From: Synechococcales cyanobacterium CRU_2_2
GTDB taxonomy: Bacteria; Cyanobacteriota; Cyanobacteriia; PCC-9006; JAAUQQ01
DNA: 52,288 bases
Assembly: GCA_012034805.1 (NCBI GenBank)
Contig: JAAUOP010000020.1
Span: 1-52,288 of the forward strand
Direction: 5' to 3'
The number at the start of each line of letters is the position of its first letter. Within the stretch, counting starts at the first letter, position 1. Under the pieces are notes generated by a model that saw nothing but the letters and a program-made list of their open reading frames with translations, searched no databases and was not told where the DNA came from. This document shows, piece after piece, positions 37,222 through 46,666 of this stretch. The position numbers were made by a program, and so were the translations under genes.

Positions 37222-37447
37222 AGGGCAGATGGACGAATAGAGGACTGAAGTTCGGGTGTTGGGAGGTTGGGTGCTAGGAGATTGGCAGGTTGGGCGCTAG
37301 GGAGTTGGACAAAAGGGAGGGCGGATGGTTTTGTAAAGTCTCCAGGATTACTTTTGCACAATTTTTCGTGTGAACACCCCCAACCTGCCCAGGTCGATTG
37401 GGTGGGGGTGTCGCGATTCTAAGCACCAGGTGATTGAATCCGCGATC

Positions 37448-38101
37448 TCAAAATTTTTCACCACTCAAGATAAAGATTGGGTTCACAGCGCTAAAGCTCT
37501 GGCGAATGCCGCGCTGTTCAAGACGATTGATCGCAGATTGCACCACCTCGATATTGCGAGCGTGCAGCTCGGCCAGGGATTCGGAAATGGCGTAGAGTCC
37601 TTCTAAACTGGTTGTTGTGGCCACGAGGCGGCCCCCGCTTTTGAGGTGTGTCCAAGCTTCTGCCAAGGTGTCCTTGAGCGGGCGTCCGCCTTCGATGATG
37701 ATGCAGTCAGGCTTGGGCTTGAGGGTCTTAAGGCAGTCGGGGGCGCTGCCCTCGATCACTTCAACATTGCTCACCTTAAAACGCTTGCAGTTTTTCCGAA
37801 TCAGACTAGCGACGTCTTCATCTCGCTCCACCGCAACAATCGTTGCTTGGGGACACAGCAGTCCCACTTCAATTGGAATCGTTCCGGTGCCCGCACCGAT
37901 GTCCCACAGCACCGCGCTGGGCTTGAGCCGCAGGTGGGCCAGAATCAGCACCCGAATTTCTCGCTTGGTCATGGGGATACCTGGCAACCGCTCAAAGTGG
38001 TCGTCGGGAATACCGGGGGTGCGATAGGGCCAGATTGCCTCGGTGACTTCGGCGGCCTCGGCGGCGGCCTCGGCGGCAGAATCAGCGGCAGAATCAGACA
38101 T
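37448..38101 (-). CDS. cbiT: Precorrin-6Y/cobalt-precorrin C15-methyltransferase (decarboxylating), CbiT type
   Basis: 217 residues from ATG 38101. The N-terminus is an Ala/Glu-rich stretch made of repeated GCCGAGGCC-like DNA. The enzyme begins WPYRTPGIPDDHFERLPGIP, then MTKREIRVLILAHLRL. The SAM site is LWDIGAGTGTIPIEVG. PDCIIIEGGRPLKDTL and the C-terminal strands match CbiT. It methylates C15 and decarboxylates the acetate side chain in the corrin ring. An upstream in-frame start at 38155 would add 18 non-conserved residues. Confidence 0.9.
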   Translation of the reverse strand: MSDSAADSAAEAAAEAAEVTEAIWPYRTPGIPDDHFERLPGIPMTKREIRVLILAHLRLKPSAVLWDIGAGTGTIPIEVGLLCPQATIVAVERDEDVASLIRKNCKRFKVSNVEVIEGSAPDCLKTLKPKPDCIIIEGGRPLKDTLAEAWTHLKSGGRLVATTTSLEGLYAISESLAELHARNIEVVQSAINRLEQRGIRQSFSAVNPIFILSGEKF

Positions 38102-38208
38102 GGAAATGAGGCTGTGGAGATTCAATTTTAGAGGCCTGGTTGGGGGTGAGCACACAGAAGATTAACTCTATGTAGTCTGCCACACCTCGATTTATCGAGG
38201 CTAGTGGG

Positions 38209-39788
38209 TTAGCGAATCACTCGCAGGGTCTCCAGGCTGGGGTCACTGGCTCCGCTGATAATGCCGCCTGCGGCTTGAATCTTGCGAAGATAGGCGATCG
38301 CCCCTGACCCAATCCGCTCCCCCGGCAGCAAGACTGGAATGCCGGGTGGATAGGGGCAAACGGTTTCGGCGCTGATCTGACCGATGCCGTCTGGGAGGGC
38401 GATCGTCTCAGCTGCAGAAAAATAAGCTTCACGGGGAGAGAGGCCTAGCTCGGCACCAATCGCAATCTCTCTCCACAGTCCAAATTTCGGATCAAATTGA
38501 TTTTCGAATGTTTCTTGGCATGTTGCGTGGAATGTTTTGTCGCAAGCCCGTTCGGCCATCGCCGCAAACCCCGTCACCAATTGTTCGATATCTACCGCGT
38601 TATTTCCCAGGCTGATGATGAAGGTGAGATGCCACAACGACGGCAGCTCTGCAATCACGCCGTAATTCTCGTTCAAAATCTCATCAGCCTCAAACCCCGT
38701 CAGACCGAGGGCGCTCACATCCACGGTCAGTCGGGTGGGGTCGAGCTGGGCAAACCCTGGCTGGGGCTGGGGCAATTCGAAGACGCGGAGGCCGGGAATT
38801 TGGCGGAGGCGATCGCGGGCCTGGTTTGCCAAGGCCAGGGTTTGCGTCATTAGGGCATGACCCTGGGTGGCCATTTGCGATCGCGCCGCATCCAAAGCCG
38901 CCAGGAGCAAATAGCTCGGACTACTGGACTGCACCAGCTGCAGCGCCTGGGCAACGCGGCCCGGATCTATCAAACATTCACCGCTTCGGGGATCCCAAGG
39001 CCGCAGGTGCAGCATGGCAGACTGGGTTAACCCCGACAACACCTTGTGTGTCGATTGCACCGACACCGTTGCACCCTGGCTCAGGGCTGAGGCAGGTAAG
39101 TCAGGATGAAAACCAAAGTGGGGGCCGTGGGCTTCGTCTACCAGAAGCGGAATTCCCTGGGCATGGCAGAGGGCGGCGATCGCCCCAGTTTCTGCACAAA
39201 TCCCCTCGTAGGTGGGCGAGACTATCAAGACGGCTTTGAGATCGGGGTGTGCTTGGAAGGCTTGGGCGATCGCCGCTGGGGTGACGCTGCCGACAAGACC
39301 TGTGCGACCACACACTTCCGGTAGCAAGAAAATCGGGCGGGCTCCACTGAGAATTAGACCCGAAATCACTGAACGGTGAACGGTTCGGGGGAGGAGCAGT
39401 TTGTCGCCGGGGCCGCAGCTGGCCAAAATCGCCGCGAGGATGCCTGCGGTGGAGCCGTTGATCAGGAAAAGGTGCGATCGCTGCCAAAGGCCTCCGCTGC
39501 CAGGAGCTGAGCGGCGGCGATTACATCTTCTGGGGCAAACAAATTGTCCAATCCCGGCAGCTCCGGCAAGTCTGCGGCAAAGACCGCATCCCCCCAGGCC
39601 GATCGCAACCCTTGGCTCACGCCGCGTCCGTGGTGACCTGGGGTGTGAAATCCAGCGGTGGATTCAGCTGCAGCTCGGGCGGAGCAGTCCAGCAAACGCG
39701 ACAATAGCGGCGTTGTGCATTGGGGCAGCCAGTTCGGCCCATCACCGGGCTGTCCGTGGGCTGCTCGCACTGGGGATGGATTGTCCAA
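38209..39788 (-). pseudogene. Orn/Lys/Arg decarboxylase family protein, one-base frameshift
   Basis: This is a PLP enzyme of the wingless, short type. The first frame (TTG 39788) gives GFHTPGHHGRG, DLPELPGLDNLFAPE and AAEAFGSDRTF. The second continues LINGSTAGILAAILASCGPG, PRTVHRSVISGLILSGARP, LLVDEAHGPHFGFHPDLPAS and the PLP lysine in VQSTHKVLSGL. The break is an A run at 39467-39470; five bases instead of four restore FFLINGST and a 526-residue protein. Family members decarboxylate arginine, lysine or ornithine for polyamines. The start is uncertain, as only TTG is available. The gene is divergent from the AarF gene. Confidence 0.87.
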
Positions 39789-39893
39789 GGGGGTTTCTTT
39801 GCGAGAAGTTAAGGTTTGTCTCCGATTTCTTAAACTATAGTGGGGAATAGAAGCTTAGGAAAACAGCACTAAATCAGGCAAACAAAGGCGGCA

Positions 39894-41654
39894 ATGGATT
39901 TCAACCAGCAGTTACGCTCCTACGATCCAGAGGCGATCGCCCGTTACTACCGCCGCCGTCCCTGGAAATTGATCGGTCGCGCCCTCAAGATTCTGTGGTA
40001 TTTTTCCGGTTTTGTGATCGGACTCTTCTGGGATCGTTGGTTGCTAGCGGATCATTCCTCTGAACCCGACGACCCGACCGGCTCTCCCCCTCAGCCCGGT
40101 CGTCCGCACTCCACACACACCGCCAACCCAGCCCGCGCCGAGCACCTCCGCAAAATCTTGACGACGCTCGGCCCGACCTATATCAAGGTCGGACAGGCAC
40201 TCTCCACTCGGCCCGACCTCATCCGGCCCGATTTTCTCAGCGAACTGATTAAGCTCCAAGACCAGCTGCCGCCCTTCTCAGACCCGCTGGCCTTCGAAAT
40301 TATCGAGCGGGAATTGGGCGCATCGGTTCAAGATACCTACCGTGAAATCACCCCTCATCCCGTTGCAGCGGCAAGTTTGGGCCAGGTCTATCGGGCTAAG
40401 CTCTTCAGCGGCGAAGAAGTCGCCATCAAGGTGCAGCGGCCGAATTTGGTGCCGAAGCTGACCTGCGATTTGTGTTTGATGCGCTGGGCCGCTGGTCGGT
40501 TTGCGCCGCTGCTGCCGCTGAACCTGGGCCACGACTTGACGCTGATTGTGGATGAGTTTGGCACCAAGCTCTTTGAAGAAATCGACTACGTCAACGAGGG
40601 GCGCAACGCCGAGCGCTTTGCTGCCAATTTCGCAGGCCATGACCACGTTAAAGTGCCCAAGATCTACTGGCGGTTTACCTCCACCCGAGTCCTAACCCTA
40701 GAGTGGATCCATGGCTGTAAACTCACCACTTCTGAACTGCGCTGTTCAGGACTAGATGCTGACGCAACCGTAAAAGTCGGCGTCATCGCTGGCCTTCAGC
40801 AGCTGCTGGAGTTTGGTTTTTTCCACGCCGATCCGCATCCGGGTAATTTATTTGCCCTCGCGGCACCCGAGTCAAAGATGGGTGCTTGTATGGCCTACAT
40901 CGACTTTGGCATGATGGATCAGCTGGAAGAATTTACCAAGGAAACCTTGGTGGATGCGGTTGTCCATCTGATTAACCAGGATTACAACGCCCTGACTCGA
41001 GATTTTGTCAATTTGGGATTTTTAGCACCGGGCACTGACATCCGACCGATTATTCCGGCGATCGAGTCTGTTCTTGGCGATGTCATGGGCGAAAGCGTCA
41101 AGGATTTCAATTTCAAAACGATTACCGATCGCTTCTCGCAGCTGATGTTCGACTATCCGTTCCGGGTACCAGCAAAGTTTGCGCTGATTATTCGATCGCT
41201 CGTCACCCAAGAGGGGCTGGCCCTGAGCGTCAATCCCGACTTCAAAATCGTTGAAGTGGCGTATCCCTATGTCGCCAAGCGCCTGCTGACCGGCGAGTCA
41301 CCGCAACTGCGGCGGCGACTGCTGGAGGTGTTATTCAAGGACGGGGCCTTTTGCTGGGAGCGTTTGGAAAATCTGATTCAAATTGCCCGTGCCGATGGCA
41401 ATTTTGACCTGCTACCGACGGCACAAATGGGGCTGCAATATCTGGTTTCGGAGGAAGCCACCGACATTCGTCGCCAAGTGTTGCTGGCTTTGATTGAAGA
41501 CGATCGCTTTCACACCCACGAAGTGCAGCGGCTCTGGGATTTGGTGAAAGACGAGTTCGAGCCCCAGCGGCTCTGGAGTACGGCGGTGAATAGTCTGGCA
41601 GATTTTTCGCGCGATCGCGTTGCCGGTCTTTTACCCGATCTGCAAAGCCAATAG
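39894..41654 (+). CDS. AarF/UbiB (ABC1) family atypical kinase
   Basis: 586 residues. The N-terminal membrane segment (ILWYFSGFVIGLFWDRWLL) precedes the KxGQ motif (YIKVGQALSTRPDLIRPDFL), the ABC1 hallmark. AAASLGQVYRAKL is the Ala-rich loop and VAIKVQRPN the beta-3 lysine. FFHADPHPGNLFAL supplies the catalytic loop and YIDFGMMD the DFG. The family supports quinone biosynthesis and, in plastids, prenyl-lipid metabolism. All key residues are present. Divergent from the decarboxylase gene by about 105 nt. Confidence 0.93.
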   Translation: MDFNQQLRSYDPEAIARYYRRRPWKLIGRALKILWYFSGFVIGLFWDRWLLADHSSEPDDPTGSPPQPGRPHSTHTANPARAEHLRKILTTLGPTYIKVGQALSTRPDLIRPDFLSELIKLQDQLPPFSDPLAFEIIERELGASVQDTYREITPHPVAAASLGQVYRAKLFSGEEVAIKVQRPNLVPKLTCDLCLMRWAAGRFAPLLPLNLGHDLTLIVDEFGTKLFEEIDYVNEGRNAERFAANFAGHDHVKVPKIYWRFTSTRVLTLEWIHGCKLTTSELRCSGLDADATVKVGVIAGLQQLLEFGFFHADPHPGNLFALAAPESKMGACMAYIDFGMMDQLEEFTKETLVDAVVHLINQDYNALTRDFVNLGFLAPGTDIRPIIPAIESVLGDVMGESVKDFNFKTITDRFSQLMFDYPFRVPAKFALIIRSLVTQEGLALSVNPDFKIVEVAYPYVAKRLLTGESPQLRRRLLEVLFKDGAFCWERLENLIQIARADGNFDLLPTAQMGLQYLVSEEATDIRRQVLLALIEDDRFHTHEVQRLWDLVKDEFEPQRLWSTAVNSLADFSRDRVAGLLPDLQSQ

Positions 41655-41815
41655 AAAAACCAATCAAATCCCCCGCGTTCCCTAAAGATGCGTCCCGCTC
41701 CCTCAAGCAACCTGCGGGCCTCTTAAAACCTATAATTAGGAAGTAAGCTCGTAAAGAAATATTTCAAGCCAGACTGTCAGGCCGCTCAAAACGTGGTCGC
41801 CTTTCTCTGTCTCGA

Positions 41816-41849
41816 GCCTTGCCTAGTCTCAAGTCTTGCCTAGTCTCAA
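41816..41849. repeat. 17-bp tandem duplication upstream of the 41886 gene
   Basis: GCCTTGCCTAGTCTCAA and GTCTTGCCTAGTCTCAA are adjacent, followed by a partial third unit (GCCTTTCCTA). Confidence 0.85.
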
Positions 41850-41885
41850 GCCTTTCCTAACCTTCACCCTTGACTCAAACCCATC

Positions 41886-42263
41886 ATGTACGGATATCCC
41901 ACACCCCACTATGCCATGCTCTGCTTTGGTCTGTTCGTTGCTATCACCTCCGGTCTGGCGTTTCAATCAACTCTGAAACAGTTAGTCAAAGACTGGTCTC
42001 GAGCTAAGGAAAAGCAGAGCGATCTAGCCCAAATTTTGCGGGGGGTAACCCTGCGTCTGCCCTTTCTGGGCATGATGATCGGCATTTGCGTTTTCTTGGC
42101 ATCCGGTGTCGAATTCTTTGGCTTCGGAACCCTGGGAGCCTACGGATTCTCAGCCGCGATGACAGTTTTAACCGCAGTATTGATTTGGTATCAACTTTCT
42201 AAGATTTTGCAACTGCTTCAGGAAGGGGGATCAAAAGCTCTGGATCTCGAGTCAGTGTTTTAG
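41886..42263 (+). CDS. Conserved membrane protein of unknown function
   Basis: 125 residues with three or four hydrophobic helices (about 8-26, 55-75 and 80-105). A charged loop (KDWSRAKEKQSDLAQILRG) links the first two. The ending ILQLLQEGGSKALDLESVF is acidic. It looks like a conserved cyanobacterial membrane protein, but I cannot name a family or function. It is followed by a convergent 31-residue frame. Confidence 0.62.
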   Translation: MYGYPTPHYAMLCFGLFVAITSGLAFQSTLKQLVKDWSRAKEKQSDLAQILRGVTLRLPFLGMMIGICVFLASGVEFFGFGTLGAYGFSAAMTVLTAVLIWYQLSKILQLLQEGGSKALDLESVF

Positions 42264-42292
42264 ATGCGGCAGTCAGGACGCCCCCCTGGCCA

Positions 42293-42388
42293 TTAGCCAC
42301 CCTTAGAAAAGGTTGCGAGGATAATCACGGACAGAAGCAGTCCGGGAGAAAGAAACAGGGTCAACATGCCTAAGTCGTGGGGAGTCAT
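42293..42388 (-). CDS. Possible 31-residue single-helix membrane peptide
   Basis: MTPHDLGMLTLFLSPGLLLS then VIILATFSKGG and stop forms one transmembrane helix with a short polar start and basic end, the size and layout of photosystem, cytochrome b6f or NDH small subunits. It matches none of the ones I know by heart (PsbT, PsbX, Psb30, PetL, PetN, PsaM). There is no clear Shine-Dalgarno. It is supported only by composition and position in a gap between genes. Confidence 0.35.
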   Translation of the reverse strand: MTPHDLGMLTLFLSPGLLLSVIILATFSKGG

Positions 42389-42552
42389 GGTCGCGATTTT
42401 AGGGGGTGAAGTGAAGGTGAAGGGCAGAGGTGTTAGCGATGCCTTGGGCGATTTTACCCAATGCCGCATCACGTTTTTGAATAACCCTCTTGAGCACTGT
42501 GTCGAGCTTAACACCTGAATTTAGGGGCGATTGCCCAAACCACCAACCCGTC

Positions 42553-43020
42553 ATGAACACTGCAGATTTATTTAATCTTTCCAACGCGGCGGTGCTGCCC
42601 TTCTGGGCACTGATGATTTTACTGCCCAACTGGAATTGGACACGCAAGATCATGTCCTCCATGCTCTATTTCGTGCCGCTGATCCTGCTCTACGTCTACC
42701 TTATTTCTGGCAGCCTGAATGCAGACAGCGCTGCTGCGCTCGCTAACCCCAAGCTCGCAGACATCGCTCGCTTTTTTGGCGAAGAAACGGCTGCGGCCAC
42801 GGGCTGGACGCATTTTTTGGTGATGGATTTGTTCGCCGGTCGCTGGGTCTATTGGGAAGGCCAACGCACCGGGGTTTGGAGCCGGCACTCGATTTTGCTT
42901 TGCCTATTTGCGGGGCCGCTCGGTCTGCTGTCTCACATCGTCACTGCTGCGATCGACCGCCAGTGGTTTGCCGGGGCTCGTCAAAAAACAAATGCTACCG
43001 CTACCCCGGAAGCGACCTGA
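42553..43020 (+). CDS. ABA4-like (DUF4281) membrane protein
   Basis: 155 residues from ATG 42553, with four transmembrane helices. FNLSNAAVLPFWALMILLPN and GWTHFLVMDLFAGRWVYWEG are the family signatures, as is the ending FAGPLGLLSHIVTAAI. In plants ABA4 is needed for neoxanthin synthesis; the bacterial role is unknown, and carotenoid modification is an inference. An upstream in-frame start at 42490 adds 21 residues without hydrophobic character. The RNA methyltransferase gene starts 4 nt after its stop, so they form an operon. Confidence 0.85.
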   Translation: MNTADLFNLSNAAVLPFWALMILLPNWNWTRKIMSSMLYFVPLILLYVYLISGSLNADSAAALANPKLADIARFFGEETAAATGWTHFLVMDLFAGRWVYWEGQRTGVWSRHSILLCLFAGPLGLLSHIVTAAIDRQWFAGARQKTNATATPEAT

Positions 43021-43023
43021 GCT

Positions 43024-43845
43024 GTGACACCTGATTCTGCTGCGATCGACCCATACCCAGGTGCAGAGGCGGCTCAGGCATCCCTGGCCCACATCCGCAT
43101 TGTCCTGGTTGAGCCCGCTGGGCCACTGAATGTTGGCTCCGTAGCGCGGGTAATGAAGAACTTTGGTTTGAGCCAGCTTGTTTTGGTCAATCCCCAGTGC
43201 GATCCCTGGTGCGATCAGGCCCGAATGATGGCGGTTCATGCAGGGGAGTTGCTTGGGCAGGCCAATTGTGTCGCGAGCTTGCCGGAAGCCCTCGTGGGCG
43301 TGCAGCGAGCAATCGCTACCACCGGCCTAGACCACGACTTTCCGATGCGGCTCGAATCTCCCCGCCAGGTTTTGCCATGGCTGGTGCAATCTTCGACCGT
43401 CCCTCCCCTAACCAGTGCGCTGATCTTTGGCCGAGAAGACAACGGTCTCAGTAGCCAAGAACTCCACTACGCCCAGCGACTGCTCCACATTCCCAGCCAC
43501 GCTGGTTACACCTCCTTGAATTTGGCCCAGGCCGTAGCCGTTTGTTGCTACGAGCTCGCTCAGATTGACACGCTAGCAGCCAGTGAGCAGATCGCGATCG
43601 CCTCTGCTCCAATACCGCCTTCCGCGCTCCCCGCACCCCAGGAAAGCCTCGAAGCTCTATATCAACAGCTCCAGGGGGTTCTCCTCAAGATTGGCTATCT
43701 GTATCCCCACACGGCAGCCAGCCGGATGAAACGCTTCCGACATCTAGGCAACCGCTCCCAGCCCTCTAGCCACGAAGTCCGGATGCTGCGGGGTATTCTA
43801 AGGCAAATGGAATGGGCTCTGCGCTGCCAAACCCTCCGTCCCTAG
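43024..43845 (+). CDS. TrmJ/TrmH-type (SPOUT) RNA 2'-O-methyltransferase
   Basis: 273 residues, GTG start. The SPOUT knot motifs are VLVEPAGPLNVGSVARVMKN, ALIFGREDNGLSSQEL and HIPSHAGYTSLNLAQAVAV. An N-terminal 20-residue leader is poorly conserved. The C-terminal helical extension fits TrmJ group members, which methylate position 32 of tRNAs; the exact target is inferred. Translationally coupled to the ABA4-like gene. Confidence 0.88.
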   Translation: MTPDSAAIDPYPGAEAAQASLAHIRIVLVEPAGPLNVGSVARVMKNFGLSQLVLVNPQCDPWCDQARMMAVHAGELLGQANCVASLPEALVGVQRAIATTGLDHDFPMRLESPRQVLPWLVQSSTVPPLTSALIFGREDNGLSSQELHYAQRLLHIPSHAGYTSLNLAQAVAVCCYELAQIDTLAASEQIAIASAPIPPSALPAPQESLEALYQQLQGVLLKIGYLYPHTAASRMKRFRHLGNRSQPSSHEVRMLRGILRQMEWALRCQTLRP

Positions 43846-44120
43846 ACCCGGACGTCCGTATCGAGCGGGTTCCGTATTGAGCGGATACTTAAGGTATGAT
43901 CACCCCCAGGGTTCCACTGGTCTTGAGAACCCAAGGTTGCCTCCTCCCCAGGAACATTTGTTAGTCCCCCTGATGGACTTTCAGTTTTTTTTGCTATGAA
44001 AGGGAACAACAACCCTAGGTTGTGGAATTTGCCCAAACAGATGGGGCCTGATCCGTATGAGGCTCTAGCCAGGGTCTGTTCGCTTCGTTCGCAGCTTGAC
44101 TAAGGTATTGGTGGCTCTCT

Positions 44121-45677
44121 ATGGCCTTTGATGGCAAAAAAGAAGTAGGACGCAGTGGCAAACGCCGCCGCCCGTTGCGATCGAAATCTGCACCGCAATC
44201 CGTGCGATCGCAATCCAAAACGCCCATGCCCGACTCCCGCAGGGCGAACGCGCCTCGGAGGCGGGACGCCACTGCGCAGCCCACTGCCCCTGCCCGATCG
44301 CGCTTCGGTTTTCTGGGTCGTCGGCGCAGCGAACCTCTGGCCAGCCGTGCAACCCGCTCAGAAGTCCGTCCTCAAGTGCATTCTCAAGTGCATTCTCAAG
44401 TGCATTCTCAAGCTCGCCAGCCGTCGGCCGCTCCAGCGCGTTCCCAGGCCCGTTCCCCAGGACAACAGCCGAGCCCGCTCCGAGTGCTAGCTCGACCAGC
44501 GCCCACTGCTCCATCCCCATACATCCCCTTGCGCTCCCTTCGCCCCAGCCGCCGTACCCTACGTCGCCAACCGCGCAAGCCCCGTCCCATCGTCTTGGCG
44601 CTGCGTTATATCATGCGGCTGCTCATCGTGGGGATTGGCCTGGGCGTGTTGGCTGGCACAGTCCTCTCTTCGATTGACCCGAGCCTGCGCTACACCGGCG
44701 AGGCCGCCCAGGAGCAGTCCTCCAAAACCGACGCAAAAGCTGGCTCAAAAACTGGCTCAGACAGCATGGCCCCCAAGGTCAGCGGTTTAAACCTGACTCG
44801 GGAAATGTCGGGCCTCAGAAGCCAACTCGAACTGAGAATTTCAGCCAACACCGGTCTGACTGTCGGCGTTTTCATTGTTGATTTGGACACGGGTAGCTAC
44901 CTAGACATTAATTCCCACCGACAGTTTTCCTCGGCCAGTACGATCAAGCTGCCCATTTTGGTTGCGCTGTTTGAAGAGATTGATGCAGGCAATATCAAAC
45001 TCGATGACCAACTCACCATGAAACCCGAGCTGATCGCAGCGGAGGCGGGCGAGATGCAGTTGCAGCCGCCCGGAACGCAGTTTTCGGTTCTGACGACGGC
45101 CACGGAGATGATTCGGATCAGTGATAATACGGCCACCAATCTGTTGATTGATCGCCTCGGGGGCAGCGCAAAGCTGAACCAACGGTTTCAATCCTGGGGC
45201 TTGCAACAAACCCAGGTTCGCAACCTTCTGCCGGATGTGGAGGGGACTAATACGATTTCGCCCAATGACCTCGTCACCCTAATGGGTCGCATTAATCAGG
45301 GTGAAATTGTCTCGCTGGGATCGCGCGATCGCCTCCTTGGCATTTTGCGCACCACCCAAACCAACGAACTTTTGCCCCAGGGCCTAGGCCCTGGAGCCGC
45401 CATTGCCCATAAAACAGGCAACATCGGCAAGGCCGTGGGCGATGTCGGCCTGATTGATATGCCGAGTGGCAAGCGATACATCATCATGGCGATGGTGGAG
45501 CGCTCCGCTGGAGATCTGCGCGCAGAAGATCTGATTCGAAGCATTTCAGCAGAGACCTACCGATTCTTGGAGGCTACAGGCAGCACCTCCGAGCAAATGC
45601 CACCCACCCTGCCCCGTTCCAATATTGCCGAACAGGAACCTAAGACCGCCCCGTCCATTATGACGACAGATCCTTGA
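44121..45677 (+). CDS. Class A beta-lactamase-fold serine hydrolase with long basic N-terminus
   Basis: 518 residues. Residues 1-155 are basic, Arg/Pro/Ser-rich and probably disordered. One transmembrane helix follows (about 156-184), so the enzyme faces the periplasm. The catalytic domain has all class A motifs: SxxK at 273-276 (SASTIKL), SDN at 334-336, an omega-loop Glu near 374 (PDVEGTN) and KTG at 431-433. It may be a beta-lactamase or a peptidoglycan-acting relative. The N-terminus contains VHSQ repeated three times from a 12-bp tandem repeat. The long basic cytoplasmic domain is unusual for the family. Confidence 0.88.
   Translation: MAFDGKKEVGRSGKRRRPLRSKSAPQSVRSQSKTPMPDSRRANAPRRRDATAQPTAPARSRFGFLGRRRSEPLASRATRSEVRPQVHSQVHSQVHSQARQPSAAPARSQARSPGQQPSPLRVLARPAPTAPSPYIPLRSLRPSRRTLRRQPRKPRPIVLALRYIMRLLIVGIGLGVLAGTVLSSIDPSLRYTGEAAQEQSSKTDAKAGSKTGSDSMAPKVSGLNLTREMSGLRSQLELRISANTGLTVGVFIVDLDTGSYLDINSHRQFSSASTIKLPILVALFEEIDAGNIKLDDQLTMKPELIAAEAGEMQLQPPGTQFSVLTTATEMIRISDNTATNLLIDRLGGSAKLNQRFQSWGLQQTQVRNLLPDVEGTNTISPNDLVTLMGRINQGEIVSLGSRDRLLGILRTTQTNELLPQGLGPGAAIAHKTGNIGKAVGDVGLIDMPSGKRYIIMAMVERSAGDLRAEDLIRSISAETYRFLEATGSTSEQMPPTLPRSNIAEQEPKTAPSIMTTDP
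44371..44412. repeat. 12-bp tandem repeat inside the serine hydrolase gene
   Basis: CTCAAGTGCATT occurs 3.5 times without mismatch, encoding VHSQ repeats. Confidence 0.95.
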
Positions 45678-45708
45678 CGACGGAATCTTAAAGTCCCAAT
45701 GCCGAGGC

Positions 45709-46581
45709 TCAGGTGCCGATGATTCCAGATTGGGGTGAGCTGGCGCTCGCGTAGGGTTTGACCGGGATGCGCCCTGCTTGGTATGCGAGCCGTCCGGCGA
45801 TCGCCGCTAGCCCCATCGCCTGGGCCATCCGGGCAGGGTCGGTGGCCTGGGCGATCGCCGTATTAATCAACAAAGCGTCTGCGCCCAGCTCCATCGCCAT
45901 GGCCGCTTCGCTCGGGGTACCGATACCAGCATCCACCACCACCGGCACCGTGGCGTTTTCGATGATGATGCGAATATTCGCCAGGTTCTGAATACCCTGG
46001 CCCGAGCCAATCGGGGATCCTAAGGGCATGACCGTGGCGCAGCCCGCTTCCTCAAGGCGCTTCGCCAGCAGTGGGTCGGCGTTGATATAGGGCAACACCG
46101 CAAACCCTTCTTTGATCAATTGTTCGGCGGCTTCTAGGGTGCCGATCGGATCTGGGAGTAAGTATTTGGCATCGGGGATCACTTCTAGTTTGACAAAGTT
46201 ATTGTCCTCTTGCCCTATCAGCTTTGCCATTTCGCGGCCCAAGCGAGCCACCCGCACCGCTTCCTCGGCCGTTTGGCAGCCAGCGGTGTTGGGCAGCATC
46301 CAGATTTTGCGCCAGTCGAGGGCTTCGGCCAGACCTTCGTGGCCGGGGGCGTTGATCTGAACTCGGCGCACGGCGACTGTGACAATCTCACAGCCGCTGG
46401 CGGCGACGCTGTGGCGCATGTCCTCAAAGTTGCGGTATTTGCCGGTGCCGGTCATGAGGCGAGACTGAAAGGTACGCCCGGCGATGATCAACCCATCGTC
46501 TGAGGTGTTCTGGCTTGCCGGAGTGGGAAGGGCGAAGTCTGGGGTTTGGGGAATTGGAGTCAAGGGATCTAAAATCTGCAT
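45709..46581 (-). CDS. thiG: Thiazole synthase
   Basis: 290 residues from ATG 46581. Blocks are [40 protein letters not shown], the Schiff-base lysine motif VKLEVIPD, and [20 protein letters not shown] followed by [12 protein letters not shown]. It forms the thiazole phosphate half of thiamine. The frame runs back to 46674, overlapping the upstream methyltransferase stop, but that extension has no family similarity. A GGA lies 7 nt upstream of the ATG. No TPP riboswitch is visible upstream. Other thi genes are not in the window. Confidence 0.93.
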   Translation of the reverse strand: MQILDPLTPIPQTPDFALPTPASQNTSDDGLIIAGRTFQSRLMTGTGKYRNFEDMRHSVAASGCEIVTVAVRRVQINAPGHEGLAEALDWRKIWMLPNTAGCQTAEEAVRVARLGREMAKLIGQEDNNFVKLEVIPDAKYLLPDPIGTLEAAEQLIKEGFAVLPYINADPLLAKRLEEAGCATVMPLGSPIGSGQGIQNLANIRIIIENATVPVVVDAGIGTPSEAAMAMELGADALLINTAIAQATDPARMAQAMGLAAIAGRLAYQAGRIPVKPYASASSPQSGIIGT

Positions 46582-46666
46582 GATGCGTTCCGATGTGCAC
46601 CCTCCCATCCTGCCACCAGATCCCACCGAAATGCGGCCCAACGCAGCTAGATTTTGCGATCGCCCC

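Noticed and set aside
39101..39487. Independent 128-residue minus-strand frame
   Set aside because: It is the third frame of the Orn/Lys/Arg decarboxylase region and lacks the PLP motifs found in the two real frames.
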